NCBI GenBank assembly: GCA_012270965.1
Contig: JAAXHJ010000054.1
Coordinates: 62,001-126,000 of the forward strand
DNA: 64,000 nt
Origin: Candidatus Palauibacter poriticola
Lineage (GTDB): Bacteria > Gemmatimonadota > Gemmatimonadetes > Palauibacterales > Palauibacteraceae
Direction of reading: 5' to 3'
A model generated the notes under the pieces. It ran no database searches. It worked only from the letters and a program-made list of their open reading frames with translations, and was not told where the DNA came from. Positions 43,769 through 52,642 of the stretch are shown piece by piece; the stretch's first letter is position 1; each line of letters begins with the position of its first letter. A program made the translations under genes and the position numbers.

Positions 43769-44712
43769 CTCTCCTCCCAGGCGCCGATGGCGTAGTACTT
43801 GTCCCGCCGCGACGCGACCAAGTCGCGCGGCTCCAGCTTCGCAAGCTCCCGCAGATGGCGCCGGATGGCGGCACCCATGGCTTCGACCGCGGCCTCCCGA
43901 TCCGTATGCGCCCCTCCCCTGGGCTCCGGGATGACCTGATCCACCACACCCAAATCCTGGAGGTCGCGCGCCGTGAGCTTGAGCGCTTCCGCCGCCTTGT
44001 CGGAGTGCTCGCGGCTCCGCCACAGGATCGCGGCGCACCCTTCCGGCGAGATCACGGAGTAGATCGCGTTCTCCATCATGAGGACGCGGTCCGCCACGCC
44101 GATCCCCAGGGCGCCGCCCGAGCCGCCCTCGCCGATGACGCAACTCACGATGGGGACGCGCAGGCCCGCCATCACGGCGAGGTTGCGGGCGATCGCTTCC
44201 GCTTGGCCGCGCTCCTCGGCGCCGATCCCCGGGTACGCCCCCTGCGTGTCGATGAAGGTGACGACGGGGCGGCCGAACTTCTCGGCCAGCCGCATCAGGC
44301 GCTTCGCCTTGCGGTATCCCTCGGGATGGGGAGAACCGAAGTTCCGGCGCAGGTTCTCCTTCATCTCCCGGCCCTTCTGGTGCCCGATGACCATGACCGG
44401 ACGGCCCTCGAGCCGGAGCCAACCACCGACGATGGCCGGGTCGTCGCGAAAAACCCGATCGCCTCTCAACTCGAAGAAATCCGTGCCAATCCCGTGGATG
44501 TAGTCGAACGAGAAGGGACGGTCCTGATTGCGGGCCAGCTTTACGCGGTCGAAACGCGAGAGCCGGGCCATGGCCTCATCGTGCGCGGCGGCGAGCTCGG
44601 CTTCCAGCGGTCCCAGCTCGGCGCTCACGTCGATCCCCCGTTCTCTGGCCTTGTTCCGAAGTTCCTCCACGTGGTTGCGAAGTTCGGCCAAGCCTTCCTG
44701 TTCTATCGACAT
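43765..44712 (-). CDS. accA: Acetyl-CoA carboxylase carboxyltransferase subunit alpha
   Basis: 315 residues, the usual AccA length. Family markers: LARNQDRPFSFDYIHGIGTD, RLEGRPVMVIGHQKGR, RKAKRLMRLAEKFGRPVVTF, DTQGAYPGIGAEERGQAEAI and IGEGGSGGALGIGVADRVLM. It transfers carboxyl from biotin to acetyl-CoA with AccD, which is not in the window. Upstream of it is a repeat-bearing gap after dnaE. Confidence 0.94.
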   Translation of the reverse strand: MSIEQEGLAELRNHVEELRNKARERGIDVSAELGPLEAELAAAHDEAMARLSRFDRVKLARNQDRPFSFDYIHGIGTDFFELRGDRVFRDDPAIVGGWLRLEGRPVMVIGHQKGREMKENLRRNFGSPHPEGYRKAKRLMRLAEKFGRPVVTFIDTQGAYPGIGAEERGQAEAIARNLAVMAGLRVPIVSCVIGEGGSGGALGIGVADRVLMMENAIYSVISPEGCAAILWRSREHSDKAAEALKLTARDLQDLGVVDQVIPEPRGGAHTDREAAVEAMGAAIRRHLRELAKLEPRDLVASRRDKYYAIGAWEER

Positions 44713-44755
44713 ACGCGATCATCTCTCGGTCCCGGAACCGGTACTCATCCGAGCA

Positions 44756-44800
44756 GCCCGCGGCGAAACCCCGCTGCGTTCGAGCGGCGCTGCATCCCGC
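44756..44800. repeat. Dispersed palindromic repeat, left half
   Basis: GCGGCGAAACCCCGC followed by TGCGTTCGAGCGGCGCTG and CATCCCGC. It is identical to the 18.4-kb copy over more than 24 bp but lacks the right arm. It lies in the 151-bp gap between dnaE and accA, where no gene is visible. Confidence 0.8.
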
Positions 44801-44863
44801 CCGCACAAACTGGCCCCGCAGACGGCGATCCGGCCAGCGGGCGGCCGGACGGGCTCCGAACCG

Positions 44864-47800
44864 TCATCGACTCCGGACCAGTTTCACTCCGCTTCGGCCC
44901 AGCAGCGCGCGCAGCTCCTCGACCAAGGTCGCCGTCGGGGCCACGCGCAGCGTTGCCGACTTGAACTGCGGGGGTCGCGCCTCGTCCTCGGGCACCCCGC
45001 GATCCCCGTTCGCACCGCCGTTCCCCCGGTTCCGGCCCGCCTTCACATCCAAGTAGAGAGGCCCGAGTCCCGGCGAGGCCTCGATCAATGCGCGCGCCTT
45101 GCCGAAGGCGCCGGGCTCCAGCCGGTCGTCGTCGCGGAGTTCGATCAGGATCCCCACCCGTCCCTCGTCCCGCACGTCCGCCAGCGCCCGCACGGAAGCG
45201 AGGAAAATGGGCGGATCGTCGTCATCCCGCGAGTTGCCCGACACCGTACCCGTAACCAGTACCGGGCGGTCGTCCGTGAGGAGACCGCGGTTCTGCTGCC
45301 AGACGTCGCCGAAAACGAGCGTCGTCGCCGTCCCGTGAAAATCCTCGATCGTGAGCCGCGCCCACTCGCGGCCGTCCCTGCGCGCGGTGCGAACCGACGT
45401 CTCGGTGATGACGCAGGGAAGCTCCACGTTCCGTTCGCGGTGCTCGCGAAGGTTCGTCGTCCTCGCCTCCAGCGCGTACAGGTCGACGAGATCGCGGTAG
45501 CGCTCAAGCGGGTGTCCCGAAATGTAGAACCCGAGGCGTTCCTTCTCCTCGCGCAGGCGGTCGCGCTCGCTCCAGGCGGGCATCACGGGGAGTTCCACCT
45601 CCGGCCGCGTCTCCGCGGCGTCGCCCCCGAACAGGCTGGTCTGTCCGCTCTCGGCCTCCTGCCGGCGCAACTGCGCCTCGTTGAGCATGACCTCGAGGCC
45701 GGCGGAGAGGGCGGCGCGGTCGCCGAGGTCATCGAGCGCCCCGGCTCCGATCAGCGCCTGGATCACGCGCGAGTTGTTGAGCCGCAGGTCGATCCGTTCG
45801 AGGAAGTCGAGGAAGCTCTCGAACGGCGCCTCTTCCCGGGCCGCCTTGATGGACCGGATCGCGGAGTGTCCCACGCCCTTGATCGCGCCGAGTCCGAAGC
45901 GGATCGCCGACCTCGCGGGCTCCTCCGGATCGTCGACGACCGTGAAGCGATACCCGGACTCCCTCACCGAGGGGGGAAGCACGCGGATCCCGAGCGCCCT
46001 AGCCGCTCCGATGTAGGACACGACCGCGTCCGTGCTCCCGATTTCGGAGGATAGGAGGCCGGCCATGAACTCGGCCGGATAGTGCGCCTTCAGCCACGCG
46101 GTCCGGTACGAGAGGAGCGCGTACGCGACGCTGTGCGCCTTGTTGAAGCCGTAGCGGCCGAAGGTGCGGATGAGTTTGGCGATCTTGCGCGCCTTCGGTC
46201 TCGCCACGCCGCGCTCGACCGCGCGCGTGACGAATTCCCCGAGGACCCGATCCGTGAGTTCGGCGTCCTTCTTTCCGACCGCCTTCCTGAGCACATCGGC
46301 TTCGGCAAGCGAGAACCCCGCGAGCAGATTGGCGGCCCGCATCACCTGCTCCTGATAGGTGATGACCCCGTACGTCGGCTCCAGAACTCCCCTCAGGTCG
46401 GGATGAGGATAATCGACCGGCTCGAGACCCCGTTTGCGCGCGATGTAGACATCCGTCATCCCCGAATCGAGAGGACCCGGGCGGATGAGCGCGTTGACGG
46501 CCACGAGGTCGTCGAAGCGGTCGCAGCGCATCGCGCGCAGTTTGTCCGTCGCGAGGCTGGATTCGAACTGGAAGACCCCGCTCGTGCGGCCGCCCGCGAG
46601 CATCTCGTACACGGCGGGGTCATCGAGGCCGATCTCCTCCCAGTCCACGCGGATCCCGTGCCGTTGCTCCACGTTCCGCGCCGCGTCGGCGATCACGGTC
46701 AGCGTGCGCAGGCCCAGGAAATCCATCTTGAGCATGCCCGCCTTCTCGAGCGCGTTCATGTCGAACTGCGTGATCACGGCGCCGCTCTTCGTGTCCGAGC
46801 AGATCGGCACGTAGTCGTCCAGCGGCCCCGGCGCGATGACGACGCCCGCCGCGTGTACGGAGCTGTGGCGCGCGAGTCCCTCGACGCGTTCCGCATAATC
46901 GAGGAGTTTCGTGACTTGGGCGTCCTCGCGGTCGCGCTCGGCGAGTTCCCCCACCTTCCTCCTCGCCTCCGCCACCGTGAGCGAGAACCCCGGCGTCGAT
47001 GGCACGAGCTTCGCCAGTCGATCCGTGTCCGCGGGCGAGAAGCCGAGCACCCGGCCCACGTCCCGGATCACGGCGCGCGCCTTCATCGTCCCGAACGTGA
47101 TGATCTGCCCAACCGAGGCCTGCCCGTACTTCTCCCGCACGTAGTCGATGACCTCGCCGCGGCGCTCGTAGCAGAAGTCGATGTCGATGTCCGGCATCGA
47201 GACGCGTTCCGGATTCAGGAAGCGCTCGAAGAGGAGGTCGAACTCGAGCGGGTCCACATCGGTGATGCCGAGCGCGTAGCAGATGATCGAGCCCGCGGCC
47301 GATCCGCGGCCGGGGCCGACCGGGATTCCCCGTTCGCGCGCCGCGACGATGAAATCCCACACGATGAGCAGGTAGCCCGCATACCCCGTGTTCTCGATGA
47401 CCCCGAGTTCGTAGCGGAGGCGTTCGCGCGCCTCCTCCGGCAGTGGATCGCCGTACCTGGACTTCGCCCCTTCCGTCGCTTCGTGCCGCAGCATCTGCAT
47501 GGGTTCGGAGAAGCGGCCGGGGAGCGGGAAACCGGGCAACTGGTACTGCTTCTCGAACTTGACGTCGCAACGCTCCGCGATCCGCACCGTCTCGGCGAGC
47601 AGGCCGGGCAGGTCCGGGAAGAGTTCCGCCATCTCGTCGGCGGTCTTAAAGTAGCTCTCCTCCCCGTGGAAGCGGAGCCGGTCGGGGTCGTCCTTGTCCT
47701 TTCCGGTCCCGATGCAGAGAAGCGTGTCGTGCGCGTCCGCGTCCTCCCGCCGCATGTAGTGCGCGTCGTTGGTGACGACGAGCGGCAGCCCGAGTTCCTC

Positions 47801-48382
47801 GGAGAGCTCGATGATCCCCCGGTTCACGATATCCTGCTTCGGAATCCCGTGGTTCTGGAGTTCGAGCCAGTATCGGTCCTTGAACGCCCGCGCGTGCCAT
47901 TCCGCCGTCCGCTTCGCGTCGTCGTACCTCTCGTGCTGCAGGTAGCGTGCGACCTCGCCGGCGAGGCAGGCGGAGAGACAGACGATCCCGTCCGCGTGGC
48001 GCTCGAGCATCTCGCGATCCACGCGGGGGCGGCGGTAGAAGCCTTCCGTGTAACCGATCGACGAGAGCTTCACGAGATTCGAGTACCCGCGCCGGCTCTC
48101 GGCGAGCAGTACGAGGTGGGCGTTGTGGGCCGGGGCTCCCTCCTCCAGCCGGCGGGAACGACGGTCGCCGTACGCGACGTAGACCTCGCAGCCGATGATC
48201 GGCTTGATCCCCCTGGCGCGGGCCTTCTCCTGGAACTCCCACGCGCCGTGGAGGTTGCCGTGGTCCGTGAGGGCGAGGGCGGGCATGCCGAGTTCGACCG
48301 CGCGCTCGACCAAGTCGTTGATCCGGTTCGCGCCGTCGAGGAGCGAGTACTCGCTATGCGTGTGAAGATGAACGAACGGCAT
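44864..48382 (-). CDS. dnaE: DNA polymerase III subunit alpha (replicative polymerase)
   Basis: 1172 residues. N-terminal PHP domain (FVHLHTHSEYSLLDGANRI, LALTDHGNLHGAWEF). The palm carries the catalytic acids in SMPDIDIDFCYERRGEVIDY. The fingers/beta-binding region has YGFNKAHSVAYALLSYRTAW and SSVHAAGVVIAPGPL. A C-terminal OB fold (PCVITETSVRTARRDGREWA) and a tail follow. It is a DnaE1-type enzyme with no intein or frameshift. The lipoprotein gene is 50 bp upstream and accA follows. Confidence 0.96.
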   Translation of the reverse strand: MPFVHLHTHSEYSLLDGANRINDLVERAVELGMPALALTDHGNLHGAWEFQEKARARGIKPIIGCEVYVAYGDRRSRRLEEGAPAHNAHLVLLAESRRGYSNLVKLSSIGYTEGFYRRPRVDREMLERHADGIVCLSACLAGEVARYLQHERYDDAKRTAEWHARAFKDRYWLELQNHGIPKQDIVNRGIIELSEELGLPLVVTNDAHYMRREDADAHDTLLCIGTGKDKDDPDRLRFHGEESYFKTADEMAELFPDLPGLLAETVRIAERCDVKFEKQYQLPGFPLPGRFSEPMQMLRHEATEGAKSRYGDPLPEEARERLRYELGVIENTGYAGYLLIVWDFIVAARERGIPVGPGRGSAAGSIICYALGITDVDPLEFDLLFERFLNPERVSMPDIDIDFCYERRGEVIDYVREKYGQASVGQIITFGTMKARAVIRDVGRVLGFSPADTDRLAKLVPSTPGFSLTVAEARRKVGELAERDREDAQVTKLLDYAERVEGLARHSSVHAAGVVIAPGPLDDYVPICSDTKSGAVITQFDMNALEKAGMLKMDFLGLRTLTVIADAARNVEQRHGIRVDWEEIGLDDPAVYEMLAGGRTSGVFQFESSLATDKLRAMRCDRFDDLVAVNALIRPGPLDSGMTDVYIARKRGLEPVDYPHPDLRGVLEPTYGVITYQEQVMRAANLLAGFSLAEADVLRKAVGKKDAELTDRVLGEFVTRAVERGVARPKARKIAKLIRTFGRYGFNKAHSVAYALLSYRTAWLKAHYPAEFMAGLLSSEIGSTDAVVSYIGAARALGIRVLPPSVRESGYRFTVVDDPEEPARSAIRFGLGAIKGVGHSAIRSIKAAREEAPFESFLDFLERIDLRLNNSRVIQALIGAGALDDLGDRAALSAGLEVMLNEAQLRRQEAESGQTSLFGGDAAETRPEVELPVMPAWSERDRLREEKERLGFYISGHPLERYRDLVDLYALEARTTNLREHRERNVELPCVITETSVRTARRDGREWARLTIEDFHGTATTLVFGDVWQQNRGLLTDDRPVLVTGTVSGNSRDDDDPPIFLASVRALADVRDEGRVGILIELRDDDRLEPGAFGKARALIEASPGLGPLYLDVKAGRNRGNGGANGDRGVPEDEARPPQFKSATLRVAPTATLVEELRALLGRSGVKLVRSR

Positions 48383-48432
48383 CCGGGCGACCCTGTCCGG
48401 TCAGGCTGGTCGGGTTCGGCGGTCGCGCCCGG

Positions 48433-49602
48433 CTATGCGCCGGACTCGATGCAGCGGAACGACCCCAGTATCTCCTGCAGTTGCAGCATGTACTCGTACT
48501 TGGCCCGGTTCGGCGAATAGAGCCAGGCATCGATGAAGTACGTGCGCGCCGGACAGTCGACCAACCAGACGATGAACGGGCCGGCGGCGGGGAACCCACC
48601 CGTCTCATCCTGCCACACGCCGGTCACTTCCAGAGCGGGACGGCCCTCCCACGCGAAGCTGACCACGCTCGAATTAGCATCATCGATTCGCTGCGGGACG
48701 TTGTAGTGAACAGCATCGATCTCCGCCCGCCACTCCAGCGCCAGATCCCTCGTCAGCGAGTCGCCGCCCGGGCGCCACGCGATGAGGATCGAACGGATGA
48801 GTTCGCTCGGGTCGGGGTTGTCGTTGCGCAGGATGACGAGACTGTCGCCTCCGCCGAGATCCCGCGCGATCCGGTCGTAGACCTCGGGGACGAGCAGCGA
48901 GAACCCGAACCGCCGTCCCAGATCCGCCGCGAGGGCGGTGTCGGCGGGCGTCGCGAACATCCGTCGAAGCACCAGCTCGCGGTAATTCGTGTCCACCGCG
49001 TTCAGGACCGATGGGAGGGCCGCCACCCACGATTCGACTTCGCGGCCGGACCGCAGCAGGACCGCCGTCACGGTCTGGGCCAGGGCCCATACGTTGGACG
49101 CTTGGAAGACGCGGCCCGGCTCGAGCGCGGCAAGATCCTGGCCGGCCTCGGCCGCCACCTCGAGCATGAGGGGATCGTCGGCCGTCCCGAACACGATCAG
49201 GTTACGGAACAGTTTCAGTTCACCGACGTTTTCGTGCCCCGGGTCGACCAAGCTCACCTCGTACTGCTTCTCGTCACGGCTGGTGAAGATCGTGGGTTCG
49301 AGAACCCGCCGGGTCTCCTCCTCCACTTGCTGAGAGAGAGAATCGGGAGCCAGGATGATGAGGCTGTTCGCCTCGCCGAAGGCCGTCTGCTTGCTGCAGG
49401 CGGAGAGGCTCAGGAGTGTGGCCGCGAGGAGCGTCGCCGGCGTGCGCGCGCGAAGCGCCGCCTGGGCGCCCGCGGGAAGTGCGGTCGGGGCGCCCGCAAG
49501 AGGTGCCGCCGGGGCGCCCGCGATGGCGCGCGACGCACTGGGGCCCGAGGGCATGGGATGTCCGAAGGCGGTCCGCAACGTGTGGAGGGGATGGATGATC
49601 AT
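48433..49602 (-). CDS. DUF4837-family lipoprotein
   Basis: 389 residues from ATG 49602, with ATG 49554 as an alternative. The signal part (ATLLAATLLSLSAC) ends in a lipobox Cys. Ahead of it is an Ala/Gly/Pro repeat (PAAPLAGAPTALPAGAQAAL). The mature domain begins FGEANSLIILAPDSLSQQVE and contains TIFTSRDEKQYEVSLVDPGH and the YFIDAWLYSPNRAKYEYMLQ end typical of DUF4837. The function is unknown. It is divergent from phoD with a 69-bp gap. Confidence 0.75.
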   Translation of the reverse strand: MIIHPLHTLRTAFGHPMPSGPSASRAIAGAPAAPLAGAPTALPAGAQAALRARTPATLLAATLLSLSACSKQTAFGEANSLIILAPDSLSQQVEEETRRVLEPTIFTSRDEKQYEVSLVDPGHENVGELKLFRNLIVFGTADDPLMLEVAAEAGQDLAALEPGRVFQASNVWALAQTVTAVLLRSGREVESWVAALPSVLNAVDTNYRELVLRRMFATPADTALAADLGRRFGFSLLVPEVYDRIARDLGGGDSLVILRNDNPDPSELIRSILIAWRPGGDSLTRDLALEWRAEIDAVHYNVPQRIDDANSSVVSFAWEGRPALEVTGVWQDETGGFPAAGPFIVWLVDCPARTYFIDAWLYSPNRAKYEYMLQLQEILGSFRCIESGA

Positions 49603-49671
49603 GCGAGCGAAGCTAGACCTGCCGGCTGGCGGCGGCAATCGAAACCGGACCCTCGCGGGGCGGGTTTCGCG

Positions 49672-51246
49672 GTGAGTACGCGCCGCGATTTCCTCGCTGC
49701 GTGGTCGCGCTCCGCGGCGCTGTGCGCGCTGGCGCCGCTTCCCTTCGCGCAATTCGGTCCGGTGGCCCGCGCGAGCGGGGGCCGGATCCGCGTGCGCGCC
49801 GGCGGGTCCGCCGCGGTCGACCGCTTTCCGTTCGAACTTGGAGTCGCCTCCGGCGAACCGGCCGCCGATGGCGTCGTGCTGTGGACGCGACTCCTCGACT
49901 TGCCCGGTGATCCCGGCGCCGGCTTCCCCGTGCGGTGGGAGGTCGCCGCCGACGATGGCTTCAGGAGCGTCGTGCGGCGGGGCCGGGCGGCCGCGCTCGC
50001 CGAACTCGGCCACTCGGTTCACGTGGAGGTGGAGGGCCTGGAGCCCGGGCGCGACTACTGGTACCGCTTCCACGCGGCGGGGGCGACGAGTCCCGTCGGC
50101 CGTACGCGCACCGCCCCCGCGCCGGGAACGCGGCCCGAGCGCTTCGATTTCGTCTTCGTCTCCTGCCAGCACTACGAACGCGGCTGGTACACCGGCTTCC
50201 GCCACATGGCGGACGAGTCGCCGGCGCTCGTCGTGCACCTCGGCGACTACATCTACGAGAGCGGGCCCGGCGACCGAGACGACTTGGTACGGCTCCACGA
50301 CGCGGATGAGCCGCGCACGCTCGACGGCTACCGGGGGCGCTACGCCCTCTACAAGCGGGATCCCGACCTCCAGGCCGCACACGCCGCCGCCCCCTGGGTC
50401 TTCACCCCCGACGACCACGAGGTGGACAACGACTGGGCCGGGGACCACAACACCGAGGAGCTGGGCCGGGAACCGTTCCTCGCGCGGCGCGCCGCCGCCT
50501 TCCAAGCGATGTACGAGCACTTCCCCCTCCGGCGGACGTCGCTGCCCGCCGGCCCCGACGCGCAACTCCACCGCCGGCTCGACTTCGGCTCGCTGATGCG
50601 GCTCCACGTCCTGGACACCCGGCAGTACCGCACGCTCCAACCCTGCGGAGGCCGCCGGCAGCCGCCCTGCGCGGGGCAATACGCGGAAGGCGCCACCATC
50701 CTCGGAAGCCGGCAGGCGGACTGGCTGCTCGACGGACTCGACCGATCACCCGCCCGCTACAACGTGCTCGCCAACCAAGTCTTCATGGCCCGCCTCCTCG
50801 AGGGTGAGGAGGAACTCACCCTCCCCATGGACAAATGGGACGGCTACCCCGCCGACCGGAATCGCCTCATGACCTTCCTCCACGAGCGCCGCCCCTCGAA
50901 CCCCGTCGTCGTGACCGGCGACCTCCACACCAACTGGGTCAGCGACCTCAAATCGGACTTCGAGCGCGCGGACTCTCCGACGGTCGGAACCGAATTCGCC
51001 GGCACGTCCATCAGCTCGAGCGGAGACGGCGCCGACACGGCCCCCCAAGGGGAAAACGCCCTCGGCCACAACCCCCACATCAAGTTCTTCAACGCCCAAC
51101 GCGGCTACGTCCGCTGTCGCCTTTCCGCCGCCCGCCTCCGCGCCGACTTCCGCATCATGCCTTTCGTCACCCGCCCCGACGCCCCCATCGCGACGCGGGC
51201 GAGCTACGTCGTCGAGAACGGAATCCCCGGCGCCCAGCAAACTTGA
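49672..51246 (+). CDS. phoD: Tat-exported alkaline phosphatase/phosphodiesterase, PhoD family
   Basis: 524 residues from GTG 49672. The twin-arginine signal is STRRDFLAAWSRSAALCALA. An N-terminal Ig-like PhoD domain (FPFELGVASGEPAADGVVLW) comes before the metallophosphatase core: FVSCQHYERGWY, VHLGDYIYESG, PDDHEVDNDWAGD, NQVFMARLLEG and VVTGDLHTNWVSDLKSDFE. It releases phosphate from esters outside the inner membrane and fits with the Pho genes of this genome. I see no GTTAC-type Pho box in its 69-bp upstream gap. Confidence 0.9.
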   Translation: MSTRRDFLAAWSRSAALCALAPLPFAQFGPVARASGGRIRVRAGGSAAVDRFPFELGVASGEPAADGVVLWTRLLDLPGDPGAGFPVRWEVAADDGFRSVVRRGRAAALAELGHSVHVEVEGLEPGRDYWYRFHAAGATSPVGRTRTAPAPGTRPERFDFVFVSCQHYERGWYTGFRHMADESPALVVHLGDYIYESGPGDRDDLVRLHDADEPRTLDGYRGRYALYKRDPDLQAAHAAAPWVFTPDDHEVDNDWAGDHNTEELGREPFLARRAAAFQAMYEHFPLRRTSLPAGPDAQLHRRLDFGSLMRLHVLDTRQYRTLQPCGGRRQPPCAGQYAEGATILGSRQADWLLDGLDRSPARYNVLANQVFMARLLEGEEELTLPMDKWDGYPADRNRLMTFLHERRPSNPVVVTGDLHTNWVSDLKSDFERADSPTVGTEFAGTSISSSGDGADTAPQGENALGHNPHIKFFNAQRGYVRCRLSAARLRADFRIMPFVTRPDAPIATRASYVVENGIPGAQQT

Positions 51247-51338
51247 ACGCGCCGCGCGGTGTCCTTAGGATGGAGTCCGTCCGGTGCCCGACCCTCCGTC
51301 CCGCACGGAGCGGCCGCGCGCCGGTCTTCGTCTCCCCG

Positions 51339-51413
<75 letters not shown>

Positions 51414-51441
51414 TAAGGACTTACGAGATTCAGGTGGTCCC

Positions 51442-51467
51442 ATGCTCGCCAATTATGCTCGCCAATT
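51442..51467. repeat. Perfect 13-bp tandem repeat between tRNA-Ile and the integrase
   Basis: ATGCTCGCCAATT occurs twice back to back (51442-51454 and 51455-51467), followed by GGCTTGCTAATT. Placed beside a tRNA and recombinase, it could be an arm-type binding site or an integration scar (inference). Confidence 0.85.
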
Positions 51468-51473
51468 GGCTTG

Positions 51474-52157
51474 CTAATTCGAGGCGGAACCGACCTCCCG
51501 GTACGCTTCGAGGGCCTTCCTGAGCCGGCGCTCGTCGGGCCTCTGGTAGCACCTGAGCACCGTCTGGGCATCCTTCCACCCGCCAAGCTCGCAGAGCACC
51601 TTGAGCGGAAGGTCCATCAGGTCGCTGGCGAACTTCCGCCTGAGCGAATGCCACCCTCGGCCCCGCTTGGGATGGAGTCCCGCGCGCCTCTCGGCCCTCT
51701 TCCACCAGTCGCGCGCCAGCGAGCGGCTCATGCACTGGAACGGATCCTTCGGCGCGGGCATCACGGGCGCGTCTCCGATCCCGGGGTTGTGCCTCCGCGC
51801 CTCGCTCAGCGCGGCCAGCGCCATGGTGGTGATCGGCGTCCGGTGCTCGTACCCGGTCTTCTCGTGCTCGCCACGCCATCGAATCGTCCGGGCCTCGAAG
51901 TCGACATCGGACCACCGAAGCTGACGGACCGCCCCGATGCGGTGACCCGTCTCGTGCGCGAGCACGAGCGCCACCCTGAACCGCCACTCCACCTCCGGGG
52001 CCACCCGGAGCAGCGCCTCGTATTCGTCCTGTGTGAGCACCACCCTGGTCGGGTTCTTCTCGGATGGAGCCTTGAGCCCCCTGAGCGGGTTCGAATCGAG
52101 GAGGAGCCTTCCCTCCTCGTCCCTCGCCCGCGCGGCCCAGTTGAGGATCGCGAGCAA
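51474..52157 (-). CDS. Tyrosine recombinase/integrase, N-terminally truncated
   Basis: 227 residues from TTG 52157. Catalytic residues are complete: Arg in ETGHRIGAVRQLRWSD, Lys in HEKTGYEHRTPI, HSLRRK, Trp in LGGWKDAQT, and the Tyr nucleophile in LRCYQRPDE. In the same frame, coding-like sequence continues upstream (SQRDWDRFIRARRG, PAADRTIQQDLKLL) to an in-frame TGA at 52287-52289, with no ATG, GTG or TTG before 52157. The arm-binding N-terminus is therefore missing or broken. The protein lies 60 bp from tRNA-Ile, pointing towards it. Confidence 0.75.
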   Translation of the reverse strand: MLAILNWAARARDEEGRLLLDSNPLRGLKAPSEKNPTRVVLTQDEYEALLRVAPEVEWRFRVALVLAHETGHRIGAVRQLRWSDVDFEARTIRWRGEHEKTGYEHRTPITTMALAALSEARRHNPGIGDAPVMPAPKDPFQCMSRSLARDWWKRAERRAGLHPKRGRGWHSLRRKFASDLMDLPLKVLCELGGWKDAQTVLRCYQRPDERRLRKALEAYREVGSASN

Positions 52158-52289
52158 CAGCTTGAGATCCTGCTGGATGGTCCGGTCGGCGGCGGGCCTG
52201 CCGCTCCTCCCGGCCCTGCCCCCGCGCCGGGCGCGGATGAAGCGATCCCAGTCGCGCTGCGAGAGCGACCGGGGGAGAGGTCGGAATCA

Positions 52290-52606
52290 CGGCGGGGAAT
52301 CGTCTAAAGTCAACTAGGACTGCGCGATCTGCCACCCCTGCCCGTCGACCAAACCCTGACTCCAATGCACAAAAACGGTGGAACATCTGCTTCGAATGGC
52401 GGGAAGTTGCAGAGGGTCTCCGCTAGGCATCCGGTTCCGCGATGACCCAGAGGCATGCTCGGGCATCCGTGCCGTGGACGCGGATACGGCCCTCCGGCTA
52501 GCCCATCGAGGGATCGTTGTCCACGGGCAGCATTCCACCGAACATCTCGCGGTTGGCAGCTACCTATCGGAAGTTTCTCACTCCCCCGCCTGATGACAAG
52601 ATTGAC
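52290..52606. other. Intergenic region upstream of the defence-type operon
   Basis: About 320 bp with no supportable gene on either strand. GC content visibly drops towards 52560-52640. It may hold the lost integrase N-terminus and the regulatory upstream part of the operon promoter. Confidence 0.4.
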
Positions 52607-52642
52607 TTGACATGATGTGATGTCATTTGGTATCATTTCTTT
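52607..52642 (+). promoter_or_regulatory. Sigma-70-type promoter with overlapping inverted repeat (operator-like)
   Basis: -35 TTGACA (52607-52612), 18-bp spacer, -10 TATCAT (52631-52636). An inverted repeat TGACAT-N6-ATGTCA (52608-52625) overlaps the -35 and spacer, the classic place for a repressor. The expected transcription start is at about 52643, the A of the next gene's ATG, so the transcript may be leaderless. No ribosome site precedes that ATG. Confidence 0.75.

Noticed and set aside
41480-43795. 771-codon plus-strand frame opposite metG and ricT
   Set aside because: Shadow of two well-supported genes; composition is a reverse-complement artefact.
44864-48382. Possible intein or split in dnaE
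   Set aside because: The reading frame is continuous and no intein motifs interrupt the polymerase core.
46082-48520. 812-codon plus-strand frame opposite dnaE
   Set aside because: dnaE is complete on the minus strand with all catalytic motifs; the plus frame has none.
49603-49671. Pho box ahead of phoD
   Set aside because: No GTTAC or similar 11-bp repeats are present in the short divergent gap.
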